DNA from: Zygnema cylindricum
Lineage: Eukaryota > Streptophyta > Zygnematophyceae > Zygnematales > Zygnemataceae
Direction of reading: 5' to 3'
Assembly (NCBI GenBank): GCA_037447655.1
Contig: JBBHKE010000674.1
Span: 1 to 64,000, forward strand
DNA: 64,000 nucleotides
Shown: positions 20,166-29,594 of the stretch, one piece after another
Layout: each line of letters begins with the position of its first letter
Numbering within the stretch: the stretch's first letter is position 1
Program-made: the position numbers and the translations under genes
Notes under the pieces: model-generated
What the model was told of the DNA's origin: nothing
Database searches by the model: none
The model's input: the letters and a program-made list of their open reading frames with translations, nothing else

Positions 20166-23100
20166 TTAGAAAATATTGCGAATTCGATGCATTTTCCCCT
20201 TTTTGATCGTAAGTGAGTTTCTCCGGTTTCTTCCCTTTTGTAATCCGAGAGCTCCTCCTAATAACTTGCTCCTCCTCCTTTTCCTCTTCTCTTCTTCGAA
20301 TTCAATTTCAATTTCTTTCTCACACGATTTAAAACTCGATTTAGAGCTTTGAGATTTCCGAATGTTCGAAGGCACTCGGGAATCCAAAGATCCATGACTC
20401 TTACTTTCAAATTCAGTTTCAACCGATTTCTTCAAATTCTTTTTCTTAGTTTTCTCATTCGGTTCCACATCGGATTCCGAATCCCCAATGAACGGAAAAC
20501 TCTCAATTTCACTCTCCTCATAAAAATCCAAATTTTCTTTAAATTTCTCAACGGAATTCATGGCGGATTTGAGATCCTCATGAAAATCCACATTCCGAGA
20601 TTCCTCCACGGTGTGACGAGCCGGATCATATACTCGGTATAAACTCCCCTTCGCACTATATCCAATAAAAATTCCCGGCCAACTCCTTGGTGCAAATTTC
20701 CCCTTCCTCTTAATTGATTCCACATAAACCGTAGCATGACATCCCCAAATTCTCAAATGATGAACCGTGGGCTTTCTACCACTCCATAACTCCTCCGGTG
20801 TTTTACTTCCTGAAACCGAAGTGAGTCTTCGGTTACAAATATAATTCGCCGTAAGAATCGCATCTCCCCACAAAAACATCTCTCGTCCGGAGCTATGAAC
20901 CATCGCACGGACCATTTCTTGTAAGGTACGATTCTTCCTCTCGGCCACTCCATTTGACTCCGGAGGATAAGACGCCGTGAATTGGTGCCTTATCCCCCAC
21001 TCCTTACAATACCCCTCAAAAACAACAAACTCCCCTCCATTATCCGATCGAATAGATTTAAGCTTCTTATCAATTTGCCTTTCGGCCATCACATGCCATT
21101 CTTTAAATTTTTCAAATGCATCCGATTTCTTTTTTAATAAATAAACCCATGACTTCCGGGAGAAGTCATCAACAATCACCAAAGTATACTTGTTACCTCC
21201 AATTGTCTCGGGTTTAATATGTCCACAAAGATCGATGTGAACAACCTCCAAAGGACTTTGAGCTCGATGCTTGATGTCTTTATTCGGATGAGATTTCCGA
21301 ATTTGACGTCCTTTGCTACATCCTCCGCATCCATTCACCTTCTCACCGGATGCGAGGTCCAAACCTCTCACCGAAGAATGACGAATCATCTTCTTCAAAC
21401 TTACCTCGGATGTGTGACACATTCGATGATGCCACAAGGTAAGATCACCTTTCAACTCCGAAATTTGGTGTGAAATTCCCTTGGTGGGAACTTTAGATTT
21501 CGGCCTCCTCCATAAGAGCCGACTATGATTCGCATCCGTTACAACTCCTTCTCCAATTACATTCCCCTCCTCATTCCAAATCTCGATAGATTGATCACCT
21601 CTCGCAAGTAAGCTTCCACCACTCTTTTGGATTTGTGGAACACTTAACAAATTAACCGAACCGTCCGGAAGGTAAAGAGTATTTTGAAGACTATACTCCG
21701 TCGATTTCTCCTTCCCATTAATATCCCATGAAAGAAGATCAAGCCGAACCGTGCCAACCGTATCAACCGAGATGACATGGCCGCTTGCTACCGTAATGAA
21801 CTTTGGAACCGTAAGTTCCCTCATGTCATCAAACAAGGTAGCATCCGTGCAAACATGGTGAGATGCCCCCGTATCAATGATCCACTCTTTCTCTAAATTT
21901 CCTTCACTACTCACCGAATCAAGTGTAAGGTTAAGAACCGGAAAAACATCACCGGTTTCATTACCATAGTCGAAGTAATTTGCATTACCATAACCTCGAC
22001 CACCACCATGGTCTCCTCCTCGACCGCCACCTCGGCCACCTCTATCACCTCCTCTACTTCCTCTTCCACCTCCGGAATCACGACTCTTCGAATAACATTG
22101 AGAGATCGTGTGTCCCCACTTACCACAAAAATGACATTGCTTGTCCTTATCCGGACAAGATGAAGACAAATGTCCAAGCCGGTTACACCGGTAGCATGTC
22201 ACATTGGAAAGATCCGAAGGGACCTTCGGTGGACGACCTTGCTCCCTCTTGTTGCCTCGGCCGCCACCACCACCTCTCGGGCCACCTCCTCTACCACCTC
22301 CTCTACCACCGGCATAGTTGAGATCCGGGGTTTCGGGAGTAGTAGAGTTGAGAACTCCTCCTCCTCCACTTGAAGAAGCCGATGGAGTTCCCTCCGACAT
22401 TTTGATAAAATTAACGGTGAATCCGAAAGTATTATCCGCCTTCGCTCGTAAAATAGCCTTAAGATGCGAAAGCTTCTCGGGCAAAGCGTTAAGAAAAACG
22501 CTTAATTTATCCGCATCCAAAATAACTCGACCATTGTTGAGTAATTGCTCGAGTATAATATTGAAGCGCTTCACGGCATCATCCATCATTTCATTTGATT
22601 TGATTTTAAAATTCATAAAGTCCGTATAGACATATTGACCCTTGTTCTCAACACCTTTCTCATATTGCTCCTCAAGTGCTTGCCAACACTCATGGGCCGT
22701 ACCGTGAGCAAGGAAATGATCAAGCACGGAAGAAGTGCAATTCTTCATCAAACCGGTCGTTGCCGCAATATCCTTCAATCTCCATTGAGCACGTGCCTTG
22801 CTCTCCGTTGGCATCTTCTCTTCTCCATTGACAATCCTCCAAAGCCTCTTGAGAATAAGTTGATTTGAAATAAATTTCTTCCAAACCGCATAATTGGTGC
22901 CATTAAAGGCCACGGATTTCCCCGACATATTATAATCATCTTCATTATCCAATGCCTCTTCAAAATCTGAATCTTCCTCTATCTTTGCTTTACCTTTCCT
23001 AATTCTCTCTTTTATCTCACTCTCATTAGCTCCTCCACTGAATGGATCGGCAGCCTGAAATGAAGCAAATTCTCTTTTCTCACTAGATTGAGTTTGAAAT

Positions 23101-23258
23101 CGTGAATCTACATATCTCATTAATGTATCAAACATCTCCTCAAATTTTCTCTCCGTATTCCGAGTCTCCTCAAATTGAGAACCCGAAAAACTGAACTCTC
23201 TTGCTCTCTCCGAAGTCGACATGGGGGTAGGAGTATTTCTGTTCTTCTTCCTCCCCAT
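20166..23258 (-). CDS. Beta copia Gag-protease-integrase
   Basis: The frame starts MGRKKNRNTPTP at 23258 and is open for 1030 residues. In order: a charged N-terminal extension; the Gag core (FNGTNYAVWKKF); an RGG-rich stretch; two CCHC zinc knuckles (CYRCNRLGHLSSSC and CHFCGKWGHTISQC, near residues 352-390); a second RGG-rich stretch; the aspartic protease (EWIIDTGASHHVC, near 460); the pre-integrase HHCC zinc domain; and the integrase core with Asp near 675 and 738 and Glu in GVAERKNR. A one-base deletion near 20283 shifts the last 38 residues out of frame and causes the stop at 20166. The related copy at 31128-31430 keeps the correct frame to the UAG. Otherwise the domains look intact. Confidence 0.88.
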   Translation of the reverse strand: MGRKKNRNTPTPMSTSERAREFSFSGSQFEETRNTERKFEEMFDTLMRYVDSRFQTQSSEKREFASFQAADPFSGGANESEIKERIRKGKAKIEEDSDFEEALDNEDDYNMSGKSVAFNGTNYAVWKKFISNQLILKRLWRIVNGEEKMPTESKARAQWRLKDIAATTGLMKNCTSSVLDHFLAHGTAHECWQALEEQYEKGVENKGQYVYTDFMNFKIKSNEMMDDAVKRFNIILEQLLNNGRVILDADKLSVFLNALPEKLSHLKAILRAKADNTFGFTVNFIKMSEGTPSASSSGGGGVLNSTTPETPDLNYAGGRGGGRGGGPRGGGGGRGNKREQGRPPKVPSDLSNVTCYRCNRLGHLSSSCPDKDKQCHFCGKWGHTISQCYSKSRDSGGGRGSRGGDRGGRGGGRGGDHGGGRGYGNANYFDYGNETGDVFPVLNLTLDSVSSEGNLEKEWIIDTGASHHVCTDATLFDDMRELTVPKFITVASGHVISVDTVGTVRLDLLSWDINGKEKSTEYSLQNTLYLPDGSVNLLSVPQIQKSGGSLLARGDQSIEIWNEEGNVIGEGVVTDANHSRLLWRRPKSKVPTKGISHQISELKGDLTLWHHRMCHTSEVSLKKMIRHSSVRGLDLASGEKVNGCGGCSKGRQIRKSHPNKDIKHRAQSPLEVVHIDLCGHIKPETIGGNKYTLVIVDDFSRKSWVYLLKKKSDAFEKFKEWHVMAERQIDKKLKSIRSDNGGEFVVFEGYCKEWGIRHQFTASYPPESNGVAERKNRTLQEMVRAMVHSSGREMFLWGDAILTANYICNRRLTSVSGSKTPEELWSGRKPTVHHLRIWGCHATVYVESIKRKGKFAPRSWPGIFIGYSAKGSLYRVYDPARHTVEESRNVDFHEDLKSAMNSVEKFKENLDFYEESEIESFPFIGDSESDVEPNEKTKKKNLKKSVETEFESKSHGSLDSRVPSNIRKSQSSKSSFKSCEKEIEIEFEEEKRKRRRSKLLGGALGLQKGRNRRNSLTIKKGKMHRIRNIF

Positions 23259-23286
23259 GCGCTCCCTCTCTATCTCCGAAGCACTA

Positions 23287-23298
23287 GCTCCGATACCA
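23287..23298 (-). other. Beta primer-binding site
   Basis: The - strand reads TGGTATCGGAGC, two bases inside the 5' LTR. It matches the complement of the plant initiator tRNA-Met 3' end (TGGTATCAGAGC) at 11 of 12 positions. The same G variant occurs in the gamma element at 50154-50165. Confidence 0.75.
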
Positions 23299-23300
23299 AC

Positions 23301-23946
23301 TGTAGGATCTAGGGCAAAAGAGTTTTGCTTAAAATAATTCTCAAAACATAAATCATTACACAGCGGAAGCTCATAAAAGACAAGAGGAATATTCAGCCAA
23401 AAAGATTTATAAGTGTTTTTGGCCGAAGCCTCTTTACATCATGTCTCTTCTCTCTTCTCTCTCTTCACTCCTCTTTGAATAATCTCTACTCCAATATAAA
23501 TCCTCTATGATTAATTGGTTGATTAATTAATACACTGCACATGTACACTGCTGCCTATATATACTCGTTACTCTACACTAAGAGACAACAAGAAATGACA
23601 AGCAGAACTTAGCGTAGCGACGAAGTCTGTCCCTAGCTGACTGTGCACTCTTCAATGAAAGTTCCACGAAGGAAGGCGCACACGCTTCTTCCTTCGAAAT
23701 AACAAAACTCCAAACGTTGACTTAACACGTGTCGCATCACGAACACACCTGCACGCAAATTGAAACACCTGCGCACGAAACAAACAAGTGACGCGAAACG
23801 AAATAGTATGTTTCGTTCGCGGACATCAAAAGTACCGTCGCGAAATGACGTCGTACTTTTGTATGATGACGCGACAGTTCGCGTCAAACAAATTCAAGTT
23901 GGAATGACGTTTCGCGAAATGTCGCGAAAACGACAATATCCCAACA
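23301..23946 (-). repeat. Beta 5' LTR
   Basis: On the + strand it starts TGTAGGATC next to the primer site and ends CCCAACA. TATA box TATATATAGG is at 23555-23564 on the - strand. Two dyads lie in U3: CAAAAGTAC / GTACTTTTG at 23827-23861 and GACGCGA-CAGT-TCGCGTC at 23868-23885. Both dyads recur, with changes, in the other beta LTRs. Confidence 0.88.
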
Positions 23947-24342
23947 GTTTCATACTAATCCGTACCTCTTTTTTTTTGAAAGAAAAACATCCTAACGGAA
24001 GAGTCTCCGAGATTGTATGCGTAAAACCTGACCGTCGGATGTATTGCACTTTTTATCCAAGACGCCACTTCGGTAACCTTACAGTGTGTGGCGAATGTCC
24101 TCGAAGAGGACACTTTGCACAGACTGAACGTGTAAAATTGGGCTGCGTGGAAAGGGTAAAAATAATCCACAATGAGCGCGCGATTATGTGTACGTCGCAC
24201 AGGCCTTGTGCTTTCCGCCAAGGTAGATGCAAATCCACCAAAATTTTACCGTCACGCTCCCACCACCAAAGTTTGCCGCCGCCTTTTTGTCCTAACGTTT
24301 TCAAATTTTAGATAGTTGGTGATTCCTTTTAATTTATTTGTT
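23947..24342. other. Spacer holding a dispersed repeat
   Basis: The part at about 24110-24250 (GAACGTGTAAAATTGG ... CTGCGTGGAAA ... AAATCCACC) is similar to the reverse complement of 53635-53800 and more weakly to 54895-55035. It is a repeat of about 150 bp of unknown class. No coding capacity is supported. Confidence 0.5.
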
Positions 24343-24677
24343 TAGTGTGGATCCGGGTATCGATCGTTACATTTTTAGTACATCAACACTCCCCCTTGAG
24401 AGGTAGCCGGTCACAATATCCATGTAAACCCTGATCCCCGTGGCTTTGATACCATGTTAAGATTCATAGAATCGGAGGATATAATGGACGATCCCAATAA
24501 AAGAAATGATGAGCCAGCCTGGATTTGAACCTCAGACCTTTCATTTAAGTTGTGAATGCACTAACCACACTGCTATAAGCTCAAATGTTGAGATTGGGGG
24601 CCCCACTTAATAAGTTTTCTACTTTGGATTTTACCACAAATCCAGGAATCGATCGGCATGTTTCACGTATCTCAACA
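24343..24677 (-). mobile_element. Miniature LTR element (TRIM-like), one LTR truncated
   Basis: A right LTR at 24455-24677 (223 bp, TG...CA) and a left LTR remnant at about 24343-24388 share the CAACA end with ATCGATCG upstream of it. They flank only 66 internal bases. On the - strand those bases hold a primer site TGGTATCAAAGCC beside the right LTR and a polypurine tract AAGGGGGAG beside the left LTR. There is no coding sequence. Short LTRs with only primer site and polypurine tract define TRIM elements. The left LTR is missing most of its length, so this may instead be a deletion derivative of a longer copia element. Confidence 0.6.
24511..24582 (-). other. tRNA-Lys-like 72-nt block inside the TRIM-like LTR
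   Basis: On the - strand the 72 nt fold as a decayed cloverleaf: acceptor GAGC..../..GGCTC, D-arm GCA/TGC with TAGCAGTGTGGTTAG, anticodon arm TTCAC-AACTTAA-ATGAA (four of five pairs, CTT at the anticodon position), and T-loop in the perfect B-box GGTTCAAATCC. Stem mismatches make a working tRNA unlikely. The A-box and B-box could still form a pol III promoter. Confidence 0.6.
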
Positions 24678-26654
24678 AGATGGATGAGGTCCAATTGCAC
24701 TCGGAAAGGTAGGGGGGAACTAATGGATTTTTTTTAAAAACAGAGCTTTTGTCAAGGGAAAATGTAGGTGCTTCAAGACAAACAAAGTCTCGTGACCCCT
24801 AGACGAAAGATTGGAGGAAGGGTCAGAACTACATCTAGAGGAGAATGCATTAACTTGGGTCTCGAAATGAAAATCTCTTGTGAGGAACGACAAGGCTCCA
24901 GTAAATATATCCGCCCATTAACCCTTTTCCAACTTGCCTAATTAAGGCAAGGGTGCTGCATTGAAAAAGTGATGTTAGGGGAAGGTAAGCGATAAAAACT
25001 TTTGCGCAGGGAGAACACCACAACCGCAAGTGGAAGCAACCCTCATGATAGAAGCAGCGAATATGGAATTGGCGAACTTAAGGGATGTACAATGATGAAG
25101 AATAGCTAAGTGAACCTTTAAGAAGGCTAAAGTTTACTTTTGCCCAAGATTCTAGGATTGATTAAGCCTTAAAGGCTAAAAGAACGAAATGAGGAACAAA
25201 GTTCAAGTTTGTTAAAATGCAAGGCGCCAAAAATGCAAGTACCAGAAATAAATTTGGCCAGCGTTCAGGTGCCCGATGTGTACGTGTCAAAAATGCAAGT
25301 GCCAGAAATAAAAGGGTTTTAAATGACCAATACCACGAGTAAGGTTACTTTGAGGGCACATGTGGGAGGAGTCAAAACCAAAGTCCTAGCCCTCAGAACA
25401 TCATAAGCCCATATGGAGGTGGAGTAGTTACCGGGAGCACATCCTTGACCCTTAGAAAGGGCTTGTTACGGAATTATACCAAGAGAGGGAGAAAACCCAT
25501 GTTGAGCAAAGACTTAGGGAATTATGCCTAGAAAGGGAGAAAACCCATGATGAGTAAGGACCTCGGGATCAACAGAAAAGGAGGAACCACATAAATCCAA
25601 TCTCTCCTCTATGAAATCACCACGGGCTAGAAAACACTATTGGGATCTAAATGAGGGGTGTTAAGAACTTAAAAGAGAGGATGAATCTGCGTCATCTTTT
25701 GAAAAGCAAGAGATTGAATATGTAATTCTAGTGCAAGTTGAGGAAGGAGGAAGGAGGGAGCACAAACACGATTTGAGGGGGACCGTTGTTGCAGGTAACG
25801 GGTTGAAAAGATGGTTGGATTGATATTATATGGGGGAAGCTCACTGAAAGTCGAGTTGCCCCACCATTGCTATGAAGGAGCTCAGGAGAATGTGACAAGG
25901 TGAGAAAGGAATTCCCTCCTAACTACTCCCATATACCCATAAGAGAAGGCAATTGCTATCGCAATCGCAATCGCAGTGAATCATTCAAAGGGTTTGGCAT
26001 ACAAAAGTGGTTGACGTAAAGGGTGAAATAAAACCAGTGGATAAAAATTGTGCTCCGGACTACTCGAGATAAAAATTGTGTTCCTGACTACTCGGGCCCA
26101 TTCCAGTTGAGCGTGAGATAATTTAGGGGAAGGCTTCTAGCCGACACCCATCCCATCTCCAAGCCAACAAGATTTAATCTCTTTAATGGAAAAATTGGTT
26201 CAAGAAATGAAGAGGACGCTAGAAGCGGGAAAACAAGAATTCTGACAACAGTAGTTCAAGTACGAGGATTTTGAAGACAATTCAAACGAATCACGGAATT
26301 TCGGAGTACCCTCAAAAGGACGTGACTGGTAGGAAGGAACGGAAAGAATGGAGGCGACGTCCTAAAAGAATAGAGGACCCAGCTATTCTGAAAGTGGGGA
26401 GTCAAAGTGGGGAGTCGTCAACAAGGGCGGTTCCTAATGAGAAATCGGAGTCCATACCCACAAAAGAAAAGGACCCAAAAAGAAATAGTAGAATAACCCT
26501 AGGTCAAATGACAGAATTGGAAAATTGAAATAGACATTCGAAATCCAAATGACCCTCCTCCAAGAAGAAAATTGTTGAATGGAAGCAAAGGAGAGGGGAA
26601 GTATCAAACTTCAACCAAAGGAAGATTTTATGCTAAACGAAAATAGTTCAACGA
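24678..26654 (+). other. Degenerate sequence, probably decayed retroelement
   Basis: No intact frame is present. The purine-rich composition, the GAGAAAACCCATG units repeated at about 25480-25550 and the AAAATGCAAGT(A/G)CCAGAAATAAA units at about 25230-25315 suggest internal sequence of an old LTR element upstream of the protease remnant at 26655-26823. Basic, gag-like peptides occur at 26271-26528. This assignment is tentative. Confidence 0.35.
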
Positions 26655-26823
26655 AAATACTTCAACCACTCAGGAGGAGGTGACATCGTACCGGTTCCAA
26701 CTCTGTTGCTTTACTGCTAACACTGGAGGTGGGAACAAACTCGAGTGGGTAATGGATTTCGGGGCTTCAATATACATGTGTAAGCACCAAAGCAGAAAGA
26801 AGTTTTTTCAGATCCCTCCCACT
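26655..26823 (+). pseudogene. Copia protease remnant
   Basis: The frame reads GGGNKLEWVMDFGASIYMC, matching the copia protease motif WI(I/V)D(S/T)GAS.HMC with Ser changed to Phe after the catalytic Asp. It runs directly into the assembly gap at 26824. The family cannot be decided from this fragment. Confidence 0.6.
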
Positions 26824-27010
26824 NNNNNNNNNNGAGAGAGAGAGAGAGGGAAAGGGAGCGGAGGAAACAGAAGGAGAGGGAGAAGGAGAGGGAGAGGGGA
26901 AGAAAAAAGTTGGGAGAGAGGTTGTGGGATTGGCAGGGGGAGAGGGAGAGGGAGAGGGAGAGTGTCCCGTTCTGTCTACGAAGTTTGACTTAGAGTTTGA
27001 GTTTTGCGAT
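26824..27010 (+). repeat. Assembly gap and GA-rich microsatellite
   Basis: Ten N (26824-26833) are followed by GAGAGA and GGGAGA-type runs to about 26965. Long frames crossing this point are artefacts of the repeat and the gap. Confidence 0.85.
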
Positions 27011-27152
27011 ATCGGAATCATGTGTGAGGAGTTCATGATGGTGCTGTTCGGGAACGAGAGTTATTAAAAGGTGAAAAAGAAGGTAGACACTACGGAGTAC
27101 AGTTAGTTGGTGTTCGAACGGGAGAGGAACGGCGTTTGAGACCAGAAAGATT

Positions 27153-27395
27153 TGTAGTTTAGTGGTAAGATTTGAGAACTACTGAAAGCTCAACAAGGTC
27201 CTGTAGGAAGACCAGAGTTTGCGGCAAGGAGAGGGCAAGCTTGTGGTTGATTGACATGAGGCATCACAGATGGAAGAAAAAGTGGAAAATTATTGAGAGC
27301 AAGGGCTTGTCGTGGTAGTACTTGAGGAGTGTGTACTAAGGCTATAGCGTTTTGAGTTTGAGATTCAGTTTGAAGCATCTGTCTTGCCCTGTGAG
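27153..27395 (-). pseudogene. Duplicated fragment of the Gln-rich gene
   Basis: This segment aligns along its length, with small differences, to 40866-41106 in the same orientation. The - strand peptide around LPRQALALNNFPLFLPSVMP matches LPQQALALNNCPHIFPSLMP of the Gln-rich gene, and HVNQPQA and SGLPTGPC are shared. Changes include lost codons and a frame break. Both flanks are GA-rich microsatellite. There is no sign of an intron edge, so this is a piece of exon copied out of context. Confidence 0.8.
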
Positions 27396-27566
27396 AGGGA
27401 GAGGGAGAGGGAGAGGGGGACGGTTAGGGTGTTGGAGAGAGGGTTGAAAAAAGAAGGGGAGAGGGAGAGGAAGAGGGAGAGGAAGACAAAGGAGGCGAGG
27501 GAAAGGGAGAGAGAGAGAGAGGGAAAGACAAAGAGAAGGAGAGGGAGGGAGGGAGGGAGGGAGGCA
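27384..27566 (+). repeat. GA-rich microsatellite
   Basis: GAGAGGGAGAGGGAGAGG-type runs continue to about 27566, ending in GGGA repeats. A similar GA-rich run lies in the first intron of the Gln-rich gene (about 43390-43465 as read on the - strand), so the repeat may have travelled with the gene fragment. Confidence 0.8.
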
Positions 27567-27571
27567 AGGCC

Positions 27572-28215
27572 TTAAATTTTTATGGCAAATTTAATGCATA
27601 AACTAAAATTTGTCGCTTCAAAGTGGCTAATTGCATGAATTTGTCGCTTCAAAGTGGCTAATTGCATGTTATTCATAACCATACAGTCTACGTTGCTCTC
27701 ATACGGAGGTTTTGGAAGCGGATGACCTAATTGCAGAATCTTAGAGCCTCTAGTACCAATATTCGCGGTTACTGGTGTAGCTATGGCAATAGTTATGGGA
27801 AGAGATGGAGATGGAAGAGGAGGAGTTGATGCTGGAGATGGTTGTAATGCTATACTTGTATCTTTTGGAGCCTTTGCTCTTGCGACTTCAGCATCCATTC
27901 TAATTACAATCAACCACTGATGAACATATTGTAGATTGCCTAGAAAGAGCATCCGGGAGAATTGACACATTTTTTTTTAAAGCACAGGCGTACAGAGTTT
28001 AGTACAGAACCACAAAGAGTGATAGCCTGTTCCCATCGGAGCATTTGTAACCTTTTGCCCATTCCTATGATTCTCCGAGAACTCATCGGAAAACGGGTCT
28101 TGTTCCCACCAAAATTTTGACATGTAACTCTGATTGAACGTGTCCTATGACACGTCACACGCTTTGACATCATCAAACATAGGCGCGAAAACAAACCTGC
28201 AGTTTTTTAAACTTA
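27572..28215. other. Unassigned spacer with a 31-bp tandem repeat
   Basis: Two perfect tandem 31-bp units with the core GTCGCTTCAAAGTGGC lie at 27607-27637 and 27638-27668. The rest holds no supportable feature. A 132-residue open frame on the - strand is low complexity and has no motif. Confidence 0.5.
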
Positions 28216-28788
28216 CATAATTCAAAAGTAGGCGTTTTTATGGTAGGCCTTTGGTAGGCGCACAAAGCTTGGCACAAAACTCGCGCAACGTAGGCATACT
28301 GTATTTGTGTGTGTTGTGCACACCCCTGTACGAGCGTACGAATCTTACGTATGCTCATAGTACAGCGCACGCCGCCGAACGAAATTTTTTAGCAAACTGA
28401 CACGGTGTAGGATGACACTGCGCGGGAAAAAAAATCGGAAAAAAAAACCCGCAAACGAATCTAACGATAGTCCTGTCATAAGTTCTGTTATGGGCTTTTC
28501 ATGTGATCTTCTTAGATCGTTACTTTTATCAACGACCGTCAGATCATCCGAATTTGACGGTTTAAATAAAAAGTCGCTCAAAACTCACAGAAAAAGATTT
28601 TTTTGTCCTTTTTTTTTTTCAAATTTAGACATGACGTTTAATTCTCTATTGAACCATGTGCAAATCAACCTTGTTACTGTTTTATTTCATTTTGCGGCCA
28701 ATAAAATATGGGTCTTAAGGTAGTATTATAAAATTTACGTACAATAGGCATATTGTATTGGTGTACTGTCACCTACTTTTGAACTATT
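28216..28788 (-). mobile_element. MITE copy 1 (TTCAAAAGTAGG family), interrupted
   Basis: Ends CATAATTCAAAAGTAGGCG and CACCTACTTTTGAACTATT are inverted repeats. The interior, read on the - strand, matches copy 2 at 28972-29329, including the ACCGTCAGAT and CATGTGATCTTCTTAGATCG segments. It also contains about 230 bp near 28270-28480 that copy 2 lacks. No clear target duplication remains. Confidence 0.65.
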
Positions 28789-28796
28789 CTTACTAA

Positions 28797-28963
28797 TAAT
28801 GAAATGTTCAAAGGACAACGACGGAGGTTCAAAGTGTTGCAGCTTTTTCGCGCGATTACAATGAAATTGTATTATTTTAAACTTGCAAATAAAGAATGTT
28901 TGAAGGACGACAATAGTGGCTCAAAGTCCTTCAACTTTTTCCCGCGATTACAATGAAATAGTC
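28797..28963 (+). repeat. Diverged tandem repeat (about 92 bp x 2)
   Basis: GAAATGTTCAAAGGACAACGAC ... CGCGATTACAATGAAAT is repeated as GAATGTTTGAAGGACGACAA ... CGCGATTACAATGAAAT. It lies between the two MITE copies. Confidence 0.65.
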
Positions 28964-28971
28964 GTTCGGGT

Positions 28972-29329
28972 CATAGTTCAAAAGTAGGTGAAAGTAGGCC
29001 CATACAATATGCCTATTGTACGCAAAACTTACAATATGACCTTAAGACCCATATTTTATTGGTCGCAAAATGAAAAAAAAAAGTAACAAGGTTAAGTTGC
29101 ACATCGATCGATAGAGAATTAAACGTCATGCCTAAATTTTGAAAAACATTCGGACATATTTTTTTGTGAGTTTTGAGGTATTTTTTACTTAAACCGTCAG
29201 ATTTGGACAATCGAACGGAAGCTGATCAAAGTAGCGATTTAAGAAGATCACATGAAAATCCCATAACAAAACTTACGAGAAAGGCGCCTACAAAAATCCT
29301 CCAATAGAAACGCCTAGTTTTGAACTATG
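28972..29329 (+). mobile_element. MITE copy 2, hAT-like, with 8-bp target duplication
   Basis: The 358-bp element has terminal inverted repeats CATAGTTCAAAAGTAGG and CCTAGTTTTGAACTATG (one mismatch). It is flanked by a perfect 8-bp duplication, GTTCGGGT at 28964-28971 and 29330-29337. An 8-bp duplication fits hAT transposons. There is no coding capacity, so it is a non-autonomous element. Confidence 0.8.
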
Positions 29330-29337
29330 GTTCGGGT

Positions 29338-29594
29338 GTTGTTTTTGCTACGTCAACTTTTGGGGTTACCGTTGGCTTGTTTGAAGGAAAGACGCAACTT
29401 TAACTCGAATTCAATATCCTCAAATATTTTGAGAAAGTTCGTTTGTACGATTTTCCGAGGAAAACAACAAAGTCGGTGCTCACAAATCCGTACATTATTC
29501 GAACGCACGTCTGTTGCGGAAGTGATTTTTTTTCCGGTGGGAATAGATTATGGGAGAGTATAAGAGAAGATTCCAAGGTTCCATATGAAAATTG
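29338..29594. other. Unassigned spacer
   Basis: Nothing supportable was seen. The part at about 29400-29560 (TTGAGAAAGTTCGTTTGTACG, TCTGTTGCGGAAGTGATTT) resembles 15900-15985, so it is probably an old dispersed repeat. Confidence 0.4.

Larger units (their letters stand above)
17845..23946 (-). mobile_element. Nearly complete Ty1/copia element, family beta copy 1
   Basis: The element is about 6.1 kb on the - strand with two LTRs (646 and 696 bp), a primer site, Gag-protease-integrase, an in-frame UAG, RT-RNase H and a polypurine tract (GAGGGGGA beside 18541). One single-base deletion near 20283 breaks the long frame. The LTRs are clearly diverged, by several per cent by eye, and differ in a minisatellite. 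The flanking five bases (ATTTT and GTTTC) do not match, so a target duplication is not evident. The element interrupts the intron-like tract after the exon at 17493. Confidence 0.9.

Noticed and set aside
21911-22321. Open frames opposite and in other frames of the beta Gag RGG and zinc-knuckle region
   Set aside because: They are shadows of the GGN-rich coding sequence, which stays open in several frames.
17845-23946. Target duplication of beta copy 1
   Set aside because: Flanks ATTTT and GTTTC agree at only three of five positions, which is not enough to claim one.
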